A stretch of 64,000 bases of DNA. Origin: Cyanobium gracile PCC 6307 (lineage in GTDB: Bacteria; Cyanobacteriota; Cyanobacteriia; PCC-6307; Cyanobiaceae). Below the pieces are notes generated by a model. That model was not told the origin of the DNA, ran no database searches, and saw only the letters and a list, made by a program, of their open reading frames with translations. This document shows positions 45,732-53,891 of the stretch, piece after piece (the first letter of the stretch is position 1; each line of letters opens with the position of its first letter). The stretch spans positions 2,009,964 to 2,073,963 of the forward strand of contig NC_019675.1 of assembly GCF_000316515.1 (NCBI RefSeq), in the 5' to 3' direction. Made by a program: the position numbers and the translations under genes.

Positions 45732-46961
45732 ATGGCTGGCATAAACACCAATGTCCTTGTCGTTGTAGCAAATTACGACTTCTCAAGAAATGCAGATCGC
45801 ATGAGGAGGCGCTTCTCTTCAAGGTTTCCCACCCTTTTAGTGGATGCATCATCGCCATCGCCACCCAAATCCCCGAGCATAACTATCCCAAATACCTATT
45901 ACACAGGACTATGGAATGAAGCAGTACGACTTGCACTTGAACGTGAAACCGAATGGCTGCTTTTTGTCGCGTCCGACGTTCTTATAAGAGAATGGAAAAG
46001 AGTAAGCGATTTAGTCACAGATGTCATACGTGATTCCGCGATTGGAGTTTATACCTCTTCCCTGAGCGGCAACTCACGGGTGGCATTTAAAAGCACCCTA
46101 TGCCATAAAACAAACCGCCTGCGAAGATGTGGCTTGGTAGAAGGGTTTGCTTTCCTCGCTCGAACGAAGATTCTCAAGGAGTTATATCCAGTTCCTGCGT
46201 CCAATAAATATGGATGGGGCATAGACATAGTTACCTGCGAGAAGGCCAAGCAGTTAGGCTACCAAGTAGTGACCGATGACCGAGCCGTGATGATGCATCC
46301 AAAGTCAAAGGCTCAACATCAGATAGATGAAGTAGTCGCCCGCGAGATGTCATATGCATATGCTGAGTCGATGGGATTCTCAAGAGAAGTCATTGATCAT
46401 ACATATGAGATGACGCAAAGACCATCTTATAGGTTTCATCACCGGAATCTGTCCATGCAAAGAAGCCTGGATCTCGGCTGCGGAGTTCGTCCAAAGAACA
46501 TCTACTCGGCAGACGAGCTTTATGGGATTGACCTATCCCCACAACTATCAGACGAACAGGTGCATATCCGAGTGGCCGATCTTGCTATCGAGCCCATCCC
46601 ATGGCCCGATGAGTATTTTGATGTGATAACCGCATTTGACTTTATTGAGCACATACCCCGGTTAGCCTTCGTTCCCGAGAGGCGACATCCATTCATATCT
46701 CTTATGAATGAGATATGGAGATGCCTAAAACCAGACGGAATTTTCCATTCGCTTACCCCGGCCTACCCAGCCAAGGAGGCCTTTCAGGATCCAACCCATG
46801 TCAATATCATCACAGAAGATACTTTTAGCTTTTATTTCTGTGGACCAAGGTGGGCAGAGATGTATGGGTTCAATGGAAGTTTCCTTCTAGAGAGTCAGGA
46901 ATGGGAAGATGAATGCAAACTGAAGACAGTTATCAGAAAGGTTACTGCGTTCAACTCATGA
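45732..46961 (+). CDS. Fused glycosyltransferase-like and SAM methyltransferase protein
   Basis: The 409-residue protein is two domains. Residues 1-235 look like a GT2-type nucleotide-sugar glycosyltransferase: VLVVVANYDFSRNADRM, WNEAVRLALERETEWLLFVASDVLI (the DxD-like region is SDV) and the ED-like end KYGWGIDIVTCEKAKQLGYQVV. Residues 240-409 are a class I methyltransferase with SLDLGCGVRPKN, LYGIDL and [17 protein letters not shown]. The latter matches the free-standing methyltransferase at 39.2 kb. Fused glycosyl- and methyl-transfer suggests methyl-sugar addition to a surface glycan. GC is clearly below core. The start ATG 45732 is preferred over a TTG at 45681. Confidence 0.78.
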   Translation: MAGINTNVLVVVANYDFSRNADRMRRRFSSRFPTLLVDASSPSPPKSPSITIPNTYYTGLWNEAVRLALERETEWLLFVASDVLIREWKRVSDLVTDVIRDSAIGVYTSSLSGNSRVAFKSTLCHKTNRLRRCGLVEGFAFLARTKILKELYPVPASNKYGWGIDIVTCEKAKQLGYQVVTDDRAVMMHPKSKAQHQIDEVVAREMSYAYAESMGFSREVIDHTYEMTQRPSYRFHHRNLSMQRSLDLGCGVRPKNIYSADELYGIDLSPQLSDEQVHIRVADLAIEPIPWPDEYFDVITAFDFIEHIPRLAFVPERRHPFISLMNEIWRCLKPDGIFHSLTPAYPAKEAFQDPTHVNIITEDTFSFYFCGPRWAEMYGFNGSFLLESQEWEDECKLKTVIRKVTAFNS

Positions 46962-47357
46962 CAGTAATCCGGTCAGGATGCATGCGGCAAGACTATGCAT
47001 TTCCTCAGAGTCTCAGATGACTGACAGTTTGACTGGGTTAAGTTATTAAGACATCCATTGCACCGCGTTCTTGCCCCATCAACATGGTAGGCAACCGCTT
47101 GGCAATTCCGATTGAGCTGGTTTTCGCTTGGGTCGACGTGTTCAATCCAAGAATGGTCTTCTGAGGCAACGCCAACACCGTCACAGCATGGAGTAACCTG
47201 CTGGCGGTATGTTTCGTAGATTCGGATTGACCATCAGCATGGAAACTCACGAACCCACTCTCAATGCAGCTTGTACCTTTGAGAACAGAAGACATTACCC
47301 CTGCAGAATGGTTGGTTTTACTAGATGCCCACCTACATCGCTATTGATCAAGATAGA
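46962..47357. other. Intergenic stretch in the island
   Basis: About 400 AT-rich bases between the fused transferase and the GT2 remnant. A minus-strand open frame of 85 codons (47038-47295) is present without a recognised motif. I see no terminator, RNA gene or IS end. It may hold decayed coding sequence. Confidence 0.4.
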
Positions 47358-48085
47358 CTACGTCTTTAAGTTCAGTGCGCTTCTAAGTCTAGGGTAGACA
47401 GCCGCGATTCTGCAGTAAACAAGTGTGATCATGGCAAGCAGCATTGGTCGCTTCGTCTTCCAATACGTCCACGTCAGAGCCAAGGCGCCAGTGAATCCAT
47501 CGTTTTTCATGGAAGCCGAGGTTCCCCCTCCCAAGAAAACAGTAATCGTAAGGGGGATATATCCGTAACCTCCACTCGTCCAGGCTCGAATATTGTAATC
47601 CCAATCAGCTGTTACACGAAAGTCCGGATTATAGGGCGGACGACGACCGCGCGCATATCGACCTCGGTAGAAGATAGCTTGGTGGCAGATATTCCGCCTT
47701 AGCAGCTTCGCGAAGTTGAACTTCCCATCATAGACGGCTCCACCCTTGGCCCACCCTGCATCACCGTCAATCAGCACGCTCCCGTAATATGCCTGCCTCC
47801 AAAAGCAGAAACTCGATGCCTTGATAGACTTGCTGGCGACTTCTAATACGGATGGATCGGCTAGACGGTCGTCGTGACCGAGAAAGAGGACCCAAGTTCC
47901 AGTGGATTGAGCCAAAGCCACATTCATGGCTCGGTAGATGCCCTTGGCACCCATATCCTGCAAGAACCGAACCTGGACAGTGTCGCCGGCAAGTCGCTTT
48001 ACATCGTGGCTGCCTTTCGAAAGAGAATCCATGATGATCACCTCCCAATCAGAAAAGCTCTGCTTATAAATACTCTGCAGGCAGC

Positions 48086-48088
48086 ATG
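48086..48088. repeat. Target-site duplication (ATG), left copy
   Basis: The matching copy is at 49407-49409. Three bases is a usual duplication length for IS3-family elements. Collapsing it restores the GT2 reading frame, which independently supports the boundaries. Confidence 0.82.
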
Positions 48089-48117
48089 TGGGGTTCCCCC
48101 GATTTCGTGGACAGCGA

Positions 48118-48957
48118 TCAGGGGGTCACAAAGGTGAGTGTAGATGCAGCGATGAACCGCTGCTCGTAGTCGATCGGGCTCAGGTAACCGACCGTTGAAT
48201 GGCGGCGCTCGCGGTTGTAGTAGCCCTCGATCCAGAAGGCCAGATCGCGCTGCAGCTGCTGCGGTGAAATTAGGACTGCCCGATCGTCATCGAGGTCCAG
48301 TTCCAATTTGAGGGTGGAGAAGAAGCTCTCCACCACCGCGTTGTCCCAGCAGCATCCCTTGGCGGACATGCTGCAGAGGATCCCGTGTTTGGCCAGCCGG
48401 TCGCGGTAGTCGCTGGCCCGGTACTGGCTGCCCTGATCCGTGTGGATCAGCAGCTGCTCCGGCTCCACCTGCCGGTGGCCGAGGGCCCGGTTGAGGGCCT
48501 CGATCACCAGGGCGGCATCCATGCGTTGATTCAGCGTCCAACCCACCACACGGCGACTGAACAGATCGATCCACACCGCCAGGTATCGCCAGCCGGCGCT
48601 GGTGCGGATGTAGGTGATGTCGCCGGCCCAGCAGCGGTTCGGGGCCGGGGGCTGGAAGTCCTGCTGCAGCAGGTTCTCCGCCACCCCAGCGGCTCCGCTG
48701 CTGGCCCTGCTGCAGGGCCGGAACGCCTTTCGGGTCCTGGCCCGCAGATCGGCACGACGCATGAGCCGAGCGACACGGTGGCGTCCCACCGGGTGGCCGG
48801 CTGCGCGCAGTTCCTGGTGGATCCGAGGCGAGCCGTAGAAGCCCCGGTGCTCGCCGAACACCGCCTGGATCTCAGCGGTGAGTCGGGCGTTCTCAGCCGC
48901 TCGCTTTCCCGGCGCCTCGTGCCGCTGCCGCCAGGCGTAGAACCCACTGCGGGCCAC
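48118..48957 (-). CDS. IS3 transposase orfB (DDE integrase domain)
   Basis: This is the catalytic part of the transposase. The DDE residues fall in WAGDITYIRTSAG, LIHTDQGSQYRASDY and CWDNAVVESFFSTLKLE, with YYNRERRHSTVGYLSP near the end, all typical of IS3 orfB. The annotated start is GTG 48957, but the frame is open further upstream (FRLIDQLADQHSISWLCRQLGVARSG) to the slippery site at 49068-49074. The normal product is therefore the OrfAB fusion made by -1 frameshifting. Stop at 48118-48120, just inside the left inverted repeat. Confidence 0.92.
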   Translation of the reverse strand: MARSGFYAWRQRHEAPGKRAAENARLTAEIQAVFGEHRGFYGSPRIHQELRAAGHPVGRHRVARLMRRADLRARTRKAFRPCSRASSGAAGVAENLLQQDFQPPAPNRCWAGDITYIRTSAGWRYLAVWIDLFSRRVVGWTLNQRMDAALVIEALNRALGHRQVEPEQLLIHTDQGSQYRASDYRDRLAKHGILCSMSAKGCCWDNAVVESFFSTLKLELDLDDDRAVLISPQQLQRDLAFWIEGYYNRERRHSTVGYLSPIDYEQRFIAASTLTFVTP

Positions 48958-49010
48958 GCCCAGTTGCCGGCACAGCCAGGAGATGGAATGCTGATCAGCG
49001 AGCTGGTCGA

Positions 49011-49340
49011 TCAGGCGAAACCTCTCGGCGGCAGCTGCTCCTTGGCAAAGTGCGCTGCCGCCAGCCTGAAAAAATCCTTCTCCCTCCTGAGCTCGCGGTT
49101 CTCCTTGCGGAGCCGGCTGAGTTCAGCGCGCTCCTCACTGCTGAGCAGGCCCTGGTCCCTGGGTCCGGCCTGGCCGCGATCCATGCGGGCCTGCCTCACC
49201 CAGCGAGCGAGGCTGCTGGAGGGAAGGCCAAGCCGCTGGGCCACGGCATTGCAGGAGAGGCCCTCCTGCAGGCAGAGCTCCACGGCCTCCACCTTCTGCT
49301 GCGCCGTGAATCGGCGCCGAGTCTTGGTTGGGTTGGTCAT
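49011..49340 (-). CDS. IS3 transposase orfA (helix-turn-helix)
   Basis: The 109-residue protein has the orfA HTH pattern RRRFTAQQKVEAVELCLQEG, CNAVAQRLGLPSSSLARWVRQA and a leucine-zipper-like SRLRKENRELRREKDFFRLA. A T-TTT-TTC heptamer (49068-49074) in the correct phase lies near the end of the frame, allowing slippage into orfB. The start is ATG 49340. The protein alone binds the inverted repeats and modulates transposition in other IS3 elements. Confidence 0.92.
   Translation of the reverse strand: MTNPTKTRRRFTAQQKVEAVELCLQEGLSCNAVAQRLGLPSSSLARWVRQARMDRGQAGPRDQGLLSSEERAELSRLRKENRELRREKDFFRLAAAHFAKEQLPPRGFA
49068..49074 (-). promoter_or_regulatory. Programmed -1 frameshift site, T_TTT_TTC
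   Basis: The heptamer is in the phase X_XXY_YYZ relative to orfA. After slipping one base back, the frame is open into orfB without a stop. This is the standard way IS3 elements make OrfAB. Confidence 0.8.
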
Positions 49341-49473
49341 CGATGGACAGTCTGGTGGTCATGGCGTGACCCTTGTCGACTTGTCCTCAGAATCGGGGGA
49401 AGCCCAATGCGAGGCGATCAATGCTTGGATTATATGTAGGGACAATGATGCTGAAGAATGGGGCATGCATCAT

Positions 49474-49817
49474 TTCAAAGGCAGTGAGTGAATGAAAGTC
49501 TTGTCATGCAACTAGGGCCTAGAGCAGCCGGAATTACGAATGGCACCCTTTCGGAGAATGGCGACGGGCAGAGGTGGAATTCTCTAGGTGCCTGGGAAAG
49601 GAAAGCTGGAGCAACACAAGCATGCATTCCCAGAAAGGCTTCCGCTAATAATCAAGCCTAACATCAGCAACCCAGAGACCACGCCACTAGAGACATTCCA
49701 TTGGTCCTATGACAACGCGGGGGTAGAGCCGGGTTCAAAGCTAAGGGCATGAATACCTTGCGGGATCAACCTCGAACTGACAATACTGGTCTAAAGCCTA
49801 TGATACGACTGTAAGAC
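49474..49817. other. Intergenic stretch upstream of the WbsX-like gene
   Basis: About 340 AT-richer bases between the GT2 start and the WbsX-like gene, which are divergent. Both promoters should lie here. No ORF, RNA or repeat is recognised. Confidence 0.45.
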
Positions 49818-50921
49818 ATGAGCGCTGCAGTGAAGGGTCCCAAGGCCATTGCCTTTTATCTTCCCCAGTACCACCCGATCCCGGAGAATGATGAATGGTG
49901 GGGCAAGGGATTCACGGAATGGAGGAATGTGGCAAGAGCGAGACCGCTATTCAGGGATCACTACCAGCCCCACCTTCCGGCAGATCTTGGCTTTTACGAC
50001 CTACGCTTGCCTGAAGCGCGTCAAGCCCAGGCTGATCTTGCAAGAGCCTATGGTATCCATGCCTTCTGTTACTACCATTATTGGTTCAACGGACGAAGGG
50101 TTCTATAAAGACCATTCGAAGAAGTCCTCTCTTCAGGTGAACCAGACTTCCCGTTCTGCCTCTGCTGGGCTAATGAAAACTGGACTAGACGGTGGGACGG
50201 ATCTGAAAACGAGATCCTTCTAGAGCAGATCTATTCTACTGAGGATCATATCGAACACTTTTTGTCACTGGTTCCAGCGCTGAAGGATCGCCGCTACGTG
50301 CGGATCAATGGAAAGCCGCTGTTTCTAATTTACAGGATATTCGCACTCCCGGATCCACAAGAAGCAGCAAAGACTTGGAGATACATAGCCAAGCAAGAGG
50401 GGATCGGAGAGCTATACCTTGCCTATGTTCAGTCACATGGCACGGCCCATGTAGACCCAGCATCAATTGGGATGGATGCAGCTGTGGAGTTTCAACCTTC
50501 ATGGCCCCAGTCTTATTCGGCTGCTCGAATGCATCCCAATTTACGTGAGCGGATCAAGGGGAAGCTGAAAAAGGAATCGCCCGCAAAAAGATTACATTAC
50601 GTGTATGACTACGAAGAGCTCGTATCGGAAGCACTGACCAGCTCAGCTCAGCCCTATGCTCGTTTCCCTTGCGTAACACCATCATGGGACAACACGGCTA
50701 GGCGCAAGTGGGGTGGAGTTATTTTTCAGAACTCAACGCCAAAAGCCTATGGAAGGTGGCTAAAAGAGACGATCAGTCTTCTACCTTCATTAAATCTACC
50801 AGAACCTGTAATCTTCATCAATGCATGGAACGAGTGGGCTGAGGGAAACCACCTGGAGCCAGATGAACGATGGGGCAGAAGATATCTTGAGGAAACCCTA
50901 AAGGGGCTGACCAACAGCTAA
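49818..50921 (+). pseudogene. WbsX/GH99-like glycan protein with an in-frame stop
   Basis: This is one frame of 367 codons interrupted by TAA at 50106-50108. Before the stop lies [26 protein letters not shown] and [17 protein letters not shown]. After it come RPFEEVLSSGEPDFPFCLCW, ANENWTRRWDG, NGKPLFLIYR and VIFINAWNEWAEGNHLEPD, which together make a full WbsX (GH99-like, glycosyltransferase_WbsX) domain. The family usually has Glu or a similar residue at the stop position (WFNGRR-L-x-RPF), so a single substitution would explain it. The second half could restart at TTG 50262, but that lacks the N-terminal active-site region. Probably non-functional in O-antigen or capsule synthesis. Confidence 0.88.
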
Positions 50922-50989
50922 AGCCCCCTCTTCAATTGGGAGGGCATCACTCATCATCAGTACATATCACTCTTACGCTGAGTTTTTCA

Positions 50990-52177
50990 TCACCTCACGC
51001 GAAAGAACCGAAACAGCTTCATTAGTCGCGATTGGTTCATAAACTGGATTTGAAGTCTCAGTGCCTCAAGCTCTTTTCTCATGCGTCGCAAGTCTTCTCT
51101 ATATTCCACTAAGGCGTCAGTATATTTCTGATGAACGAGATGAGCTGGTGAAGAGTCCAGGACTTCCTTGTTGCCTGCATAACGAGTCAAGTCCACAGGC
51201 AGCAGCCGAAGGCAAGCCCGTGATGGCTCACTTTCCAAAGTCGGCGGAAAGAGAATACCAACATCTGTATCATTAGAAGCAAGAAGATAGGGGCTGCAAC
51301 GCTCAGCAGCATGAAGAAATGTACCATCAATTGGAATTGGCTCATCGGGATACCTACCTTCTTGAAGAAAGAAGGGGGTGAATGGCAAAAAGGATTTCGT
51401 GCTACCCCAGAACATATTACCTGCCGGGAATATCAGTGGTGCTAAGAGCTTTGCTTGGTCGATTCCAAGTTCTTGGAGTATTATGGAGGCAATAATTAGG
51501 TTTTGCTCATCACCCCAACCAAAACGGCTGACAACCTTATGAGGCCTTGGGAAAAGAGCTCCTAGCTCAAGACATGCCATCTGAGCGAGCAATGCATTGC
51601 ATTCTTCTGATGAGGAGGGGATGAGGCAGCAAAAGATGTCCTCGGACCACTGAGTGCCTGCATCCTGATCGGTGCCGGATCGCTCTACATAGCCGAGATC
51701 TTCCCAATGTTTACTCCTTTTAAGGTGTACCTTCAGAAAGAAATCGTATGAGGAGCCGCACTCATCCAGAACGCGCCAAAAGGGAAGGACATCACGTCCT
51801 CGGTTTGGGAAGACCTTGACGAGAAGCTTGCAGTCGCTTGCCATTGTGTCAGCATGAATAGCTTTAATCTTCTTCGCCTTCTCCTCGGAATCGGTGGTAA
51901 TGACTTGGTCATGAAAGAATGCCTTCTGTCGCAAGCTTGACAAGAAGGAAGCTAGACCGTCTAGATTGTAGGCATGAAGTATCAGCAAGATCTTCTGGCC
52001 TAGAACACCTCGAATAGGTCCATCGACAAGGAGCCGTCTCGGGAGGGAAGATTGTTCCAAGGCCTCCCAATCAGGCATAAGGGTAGGCAACCCATGCTCT
52101 GAGAAGATCTGAAGATACGGGCTGATATCCAAGAGTGAGGGGCTAAGGAGTTGCCGGTCAGAAGAGCCCACAATCAA
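50990..52177 (-). CDS. Rhamnan synthesis F (RgpF)-like protein
   Basis: This 395-residue protein has RgpF family hallmarks: KILLILHAYNLDGLASFLSSL, KVFPNRGRDVLPFWRVLDEC, YDFFLKVHLKRSKH and the AGNMFWGSTKSFLPF stretch. The C-terminal 50 residues form a coiled coil (YREDLRRMRKELEALRLQIQF). RgpF-like proteins act in rhamnose-containing polysaccharide synthesis. The first start is TTG 52177, but the frame is open and coding-like (LYSDGSTEPRLIVGSS) back to a stop at 52214-52216. The N-terminus may therefore be degraded or start upstream by an undetected shift. Confidence 0.75.
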   Translation of the reverse strand: MIVGSSDRQLLSPSLLDISPYLQIFSEHGLPTLMPDWEALEQSSLPRRLLVDGPIRGVLGQKILLILHAYNLDGLASFLSSLRQKAFFHDQVITTDSEEKAKKIKAIHADTMASDCKLLVKVFPNRGRDVLPFWRVLDECGSSYDFFLKVHLKRSKHWEDLGYVERSGTDQDAGTQWSEDIFCCLIPSSSEECNALLAQMACLELGALFPRPHKVVSRFGWGDEQNLIIASIILQELGIDQAKLLAPLIFPAGNMFWGSTKSFLPFTPFFLQEGRYPDEPIPIDGTFLHAAERCSPYLLASNDTDVGILFPPTLESEPSRACLRLLPVDLTRYAGNKEVLDSSPAHLVHQKYTDALVEYREDLRRMRKELEALRLQIQFMNQSRLMKLFRFFRVR

Positions 52178-52431
52178 GCGGGGTTCAGTAGAGCCGTCGC
52201 TGTAAAGAGGCCATCAGCATGAACCATGCACTTGATGGAAGACCGGCTGCTCATATCCATCTCTAGAAGCCTTCCTAGCCTAAGCCATCGTTAGAGGTTT
52301 GGGATGGGGTTGGGCATCAAGGGGCAAAGCCGAACCTGCTCACTGACGATTATACGCTCCCTGCCCTTCATGGCTGATCGGAGGGAAATGCTGAGTGCAG
52401 CGAAGAGGAATAATTCAAGTAATGGAAGCGA
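52178..52431. other. Intergenic stretch between RgpF-like gene and IS5 element
   Basis: Contains 12 extra codons in frame with the RgpF-like protein, then a TGA, and no other gene. It may hold the lost N-terminus of that gene. Confidence 0.4.
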
Positions 52432-52435
52432 TTAG
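52432..52435. repeat. IS5 target-site duplication TTAG, left copy
   Basis: The second copy is at 53653-53656. Its position immediately outside the inverted repeats on both sides supports the element boundaries. Confidence 0.72.
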
Positions 52436-53652
52436 GGAGACTCTGGAAAAGCCGCCCCTTCACGTGACAATGGCCTTGTGACCGCAGGTAAGGACCGGGT
52501 TCACGGGTGGCAAGCAGCTCGGGTTCGGTGACTACGAGCAATCCACGGCCAAGAAGCGCACCAAACGTGAGCGTTTTCTGGCTGAGATGGAAGCGGTTGT
52601 GCCGTGGAAGGCACTCATCGATCTGATCGAGCCTCACTACCCCAAAACAAGCTCCAAAGGCGGACGCCCGGCCTATCCGCTGGCCACCATGCTGCGGATC
52701 CACCTGATGCAGCAGTAGTACTCACTCAGCGATCCAGCGATGGAGGATCCCCTGATTGAGGTGCCCACCATGCGCCGTTTCGCAGGGATCGAGATGATCA
52801 GCGACCGGATTCCTGACGAGACGACGATCCTGGCGTTTCGGCACCTGCTGGAGAAGCACAATCTGGGCGATCAGATCTTTGAGACGGTGAAGGCCCACCT
52901 CAAGGCCAACGGCATGGCCATGAAGCAGGGAACGATCATCGATGCCACCTTGATCGCGGCTCCCAGCTCCACCAAGAACAAGAAGGGTGAAAGGGATCCG
53001 GAGATGCACCAGACAAAGAAGGGCAACCAGTGGTATTTCGGAATGAAGGTCCACATCGGCGTGGATAAGGACTCAGGCCTCATCCACTCAGTGGAGACCA
53101 CGGCCGCCAACGTGCATGACCTCACACCAGCAGCTGAGCTGCTCCATGGTCAGGAGACTGTCGTCTACGCCGATGCCGGCTACCAGGGGATCGAGAAGCG
53201 ACCCGAAATGAAAGGGAAGGGCATCGGTTTCCGTGTTGCGATGCGTCCAGGAAAGCGACGGGCTCTGCCCGACACACCCGAGGGGCGACTGGAGGATCTG
53301 GTCGAGACCGCGAAAGCGCACATCCGTGCCAAAGGTGAGCACCCGTTCCGCGTGATCAAACGGCAGTTCGGATTTCAGAAGACCCGGGTGCGGGGCCTGC
53401 TCAAGAACCGCTGTAAGGTAAAAGTGCTGGCAGCCCTTACGAACCTATTCATGGTGCGTCATGAACTGCTATGCAGGACATGATCAAGGGAGTGGTGTGC
53501 CCATTGCGAACAAGGTCGTCCTCCATGGAAGGCATAAATCACCTAACAGAGGTGAAATCAGGCCCATTCAAGCCTGATCTGCAATGCGGTGGACCATCCC
53601 AAACCTTTGGGGGCCTGAACCTTGACTTGCGAGCTTGTTGCCCAGAGCTTCC
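52436..53652 (+). mobile_element. IS5-family insertion sequence, decayed
   Basis: The element is 1,217 bp. The ends are related but imperfect inverted repeats: GGAGACTCTGGAAAA at the left and, read inward from the right, GGAAGCTCTGGGCAA (11 of 15 match). The flanks carry a 4-base duplication TTAG (52432-52435 and 53653-53656), which fits the YTAR target of IS5 elements. The single transposase gene inside is broken, so it cannot move itself. Confidence 0.82.
52482..53483 (+). pseudogene. IS5 transposase with premature stop and no start codon
   Basis: The frame reads FTGGKQLGFGDYEQSTAKK and AEMEAVVPWKALIDLIEPHYP, then TMLRIHLMQQ, followed by TAG (52716-52718) and YSLSDPAMEDPLIEVPTMRR. The stop replaces the conserved Trp of MQQWYSLSD in IS5 transposases (TGG to TAG). 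No ATG, GTG or TTG start is found for the first part, since the frame opens right after a TGA at 52479-52481. The 247-residue second part contains DDE motifs such as GTIIDATLIAAPSS and VVYADAGYQGIEKR, but is not a whole enzyme. Confidence 0.86.
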
Positions 53653-53656
53653 TTAG

Positions 53657-53891
53657 GAGCATAAAGCTGCAATCGTGTAATACCTATGTTACTCAGTAGC
53701 ACGAATGCGCGCTCGCTGGAGACGGACAGAATATCTCACCTACTACTTAAGGACTTGAAGCAAAGAAAATAAGTACAAAGTAGCAAGTACAAGTAGCCGA
53801 GACCCTACTGCAAACCACTGCGGCTTTCAGCCGATGTCAGCAAAGCTCTTGCTCATAGGCGTTTCACAGAGATGGGCCTTCTCGATCAGGA
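53657..53891. other. Right edge of the island before ndhJ
   Basis: About 235 AT-rich bases with no gene. GC rises again at the ndhJ stop. No tRNA or attachment repeat matching the left edge at 45.4 kb is seen. Confidence 0.5.

Larger units (their letters stand above)
48089..49406 (-). mobile_element. IS3-family insertion sequence, 1,318 bp
   Basis: The ends are 25-base imperfect inverted repeats (48089-48113 and 49382-49406, 21 of 25 matching, both starting TGGG-TTCCCCCGATT). The element is flanked by a 3-base direct repeat ATG (48086-48088 and 49407-49409). It encodes orfA and orfB with a programmed -1 frameshift. Both frames look intact, so it may still be active. It sits inside the GT2 gene. 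Confidence 0.92.
47358..49473 (-). pseudogene. GT2 glycosyltransferase gene split by an IS3-family element
   Basis: The larger part (47358-48088) encodes a GT2 body, with FSDWEVIIMDSLSKGSHDV, GIYRAMNVALAQSTGTWVLFLGHDDRLAD and a C-terminal hydrophobic stretch. The IS occupies 48089-49406. On its other side, 49407-49473 encodes the missing start (MMHAPFFSIIVPTYNPSIDR). Removing the IS and one copy of the 3-base target duplication restores one open frame across ...RLA-CCLQSIYKQSFSDWE.... So the gene was intact before insertion. It belongs to surface-glycan synthesis by family and context. The remaining open frame has no proper start and is probably not functional. Confidence 0.88.

Noticed and set aside
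47082-47163. Short plus-strand peptide resembling the Stealth motif (IPIELVFAWVDVFNP)
   Set aside because: Only one weak motif before a stop; no other Stealth regions follow.
47038-47295. Minus-strand 85-codon frame in the island
   Set aside because: No recognisable family; kept only as a note in the intergenic description.
45434-53891. Possible prophage or integrative element
   Set aside because: No integrase, phage genes, tRNA target or direct repeats at the edges.
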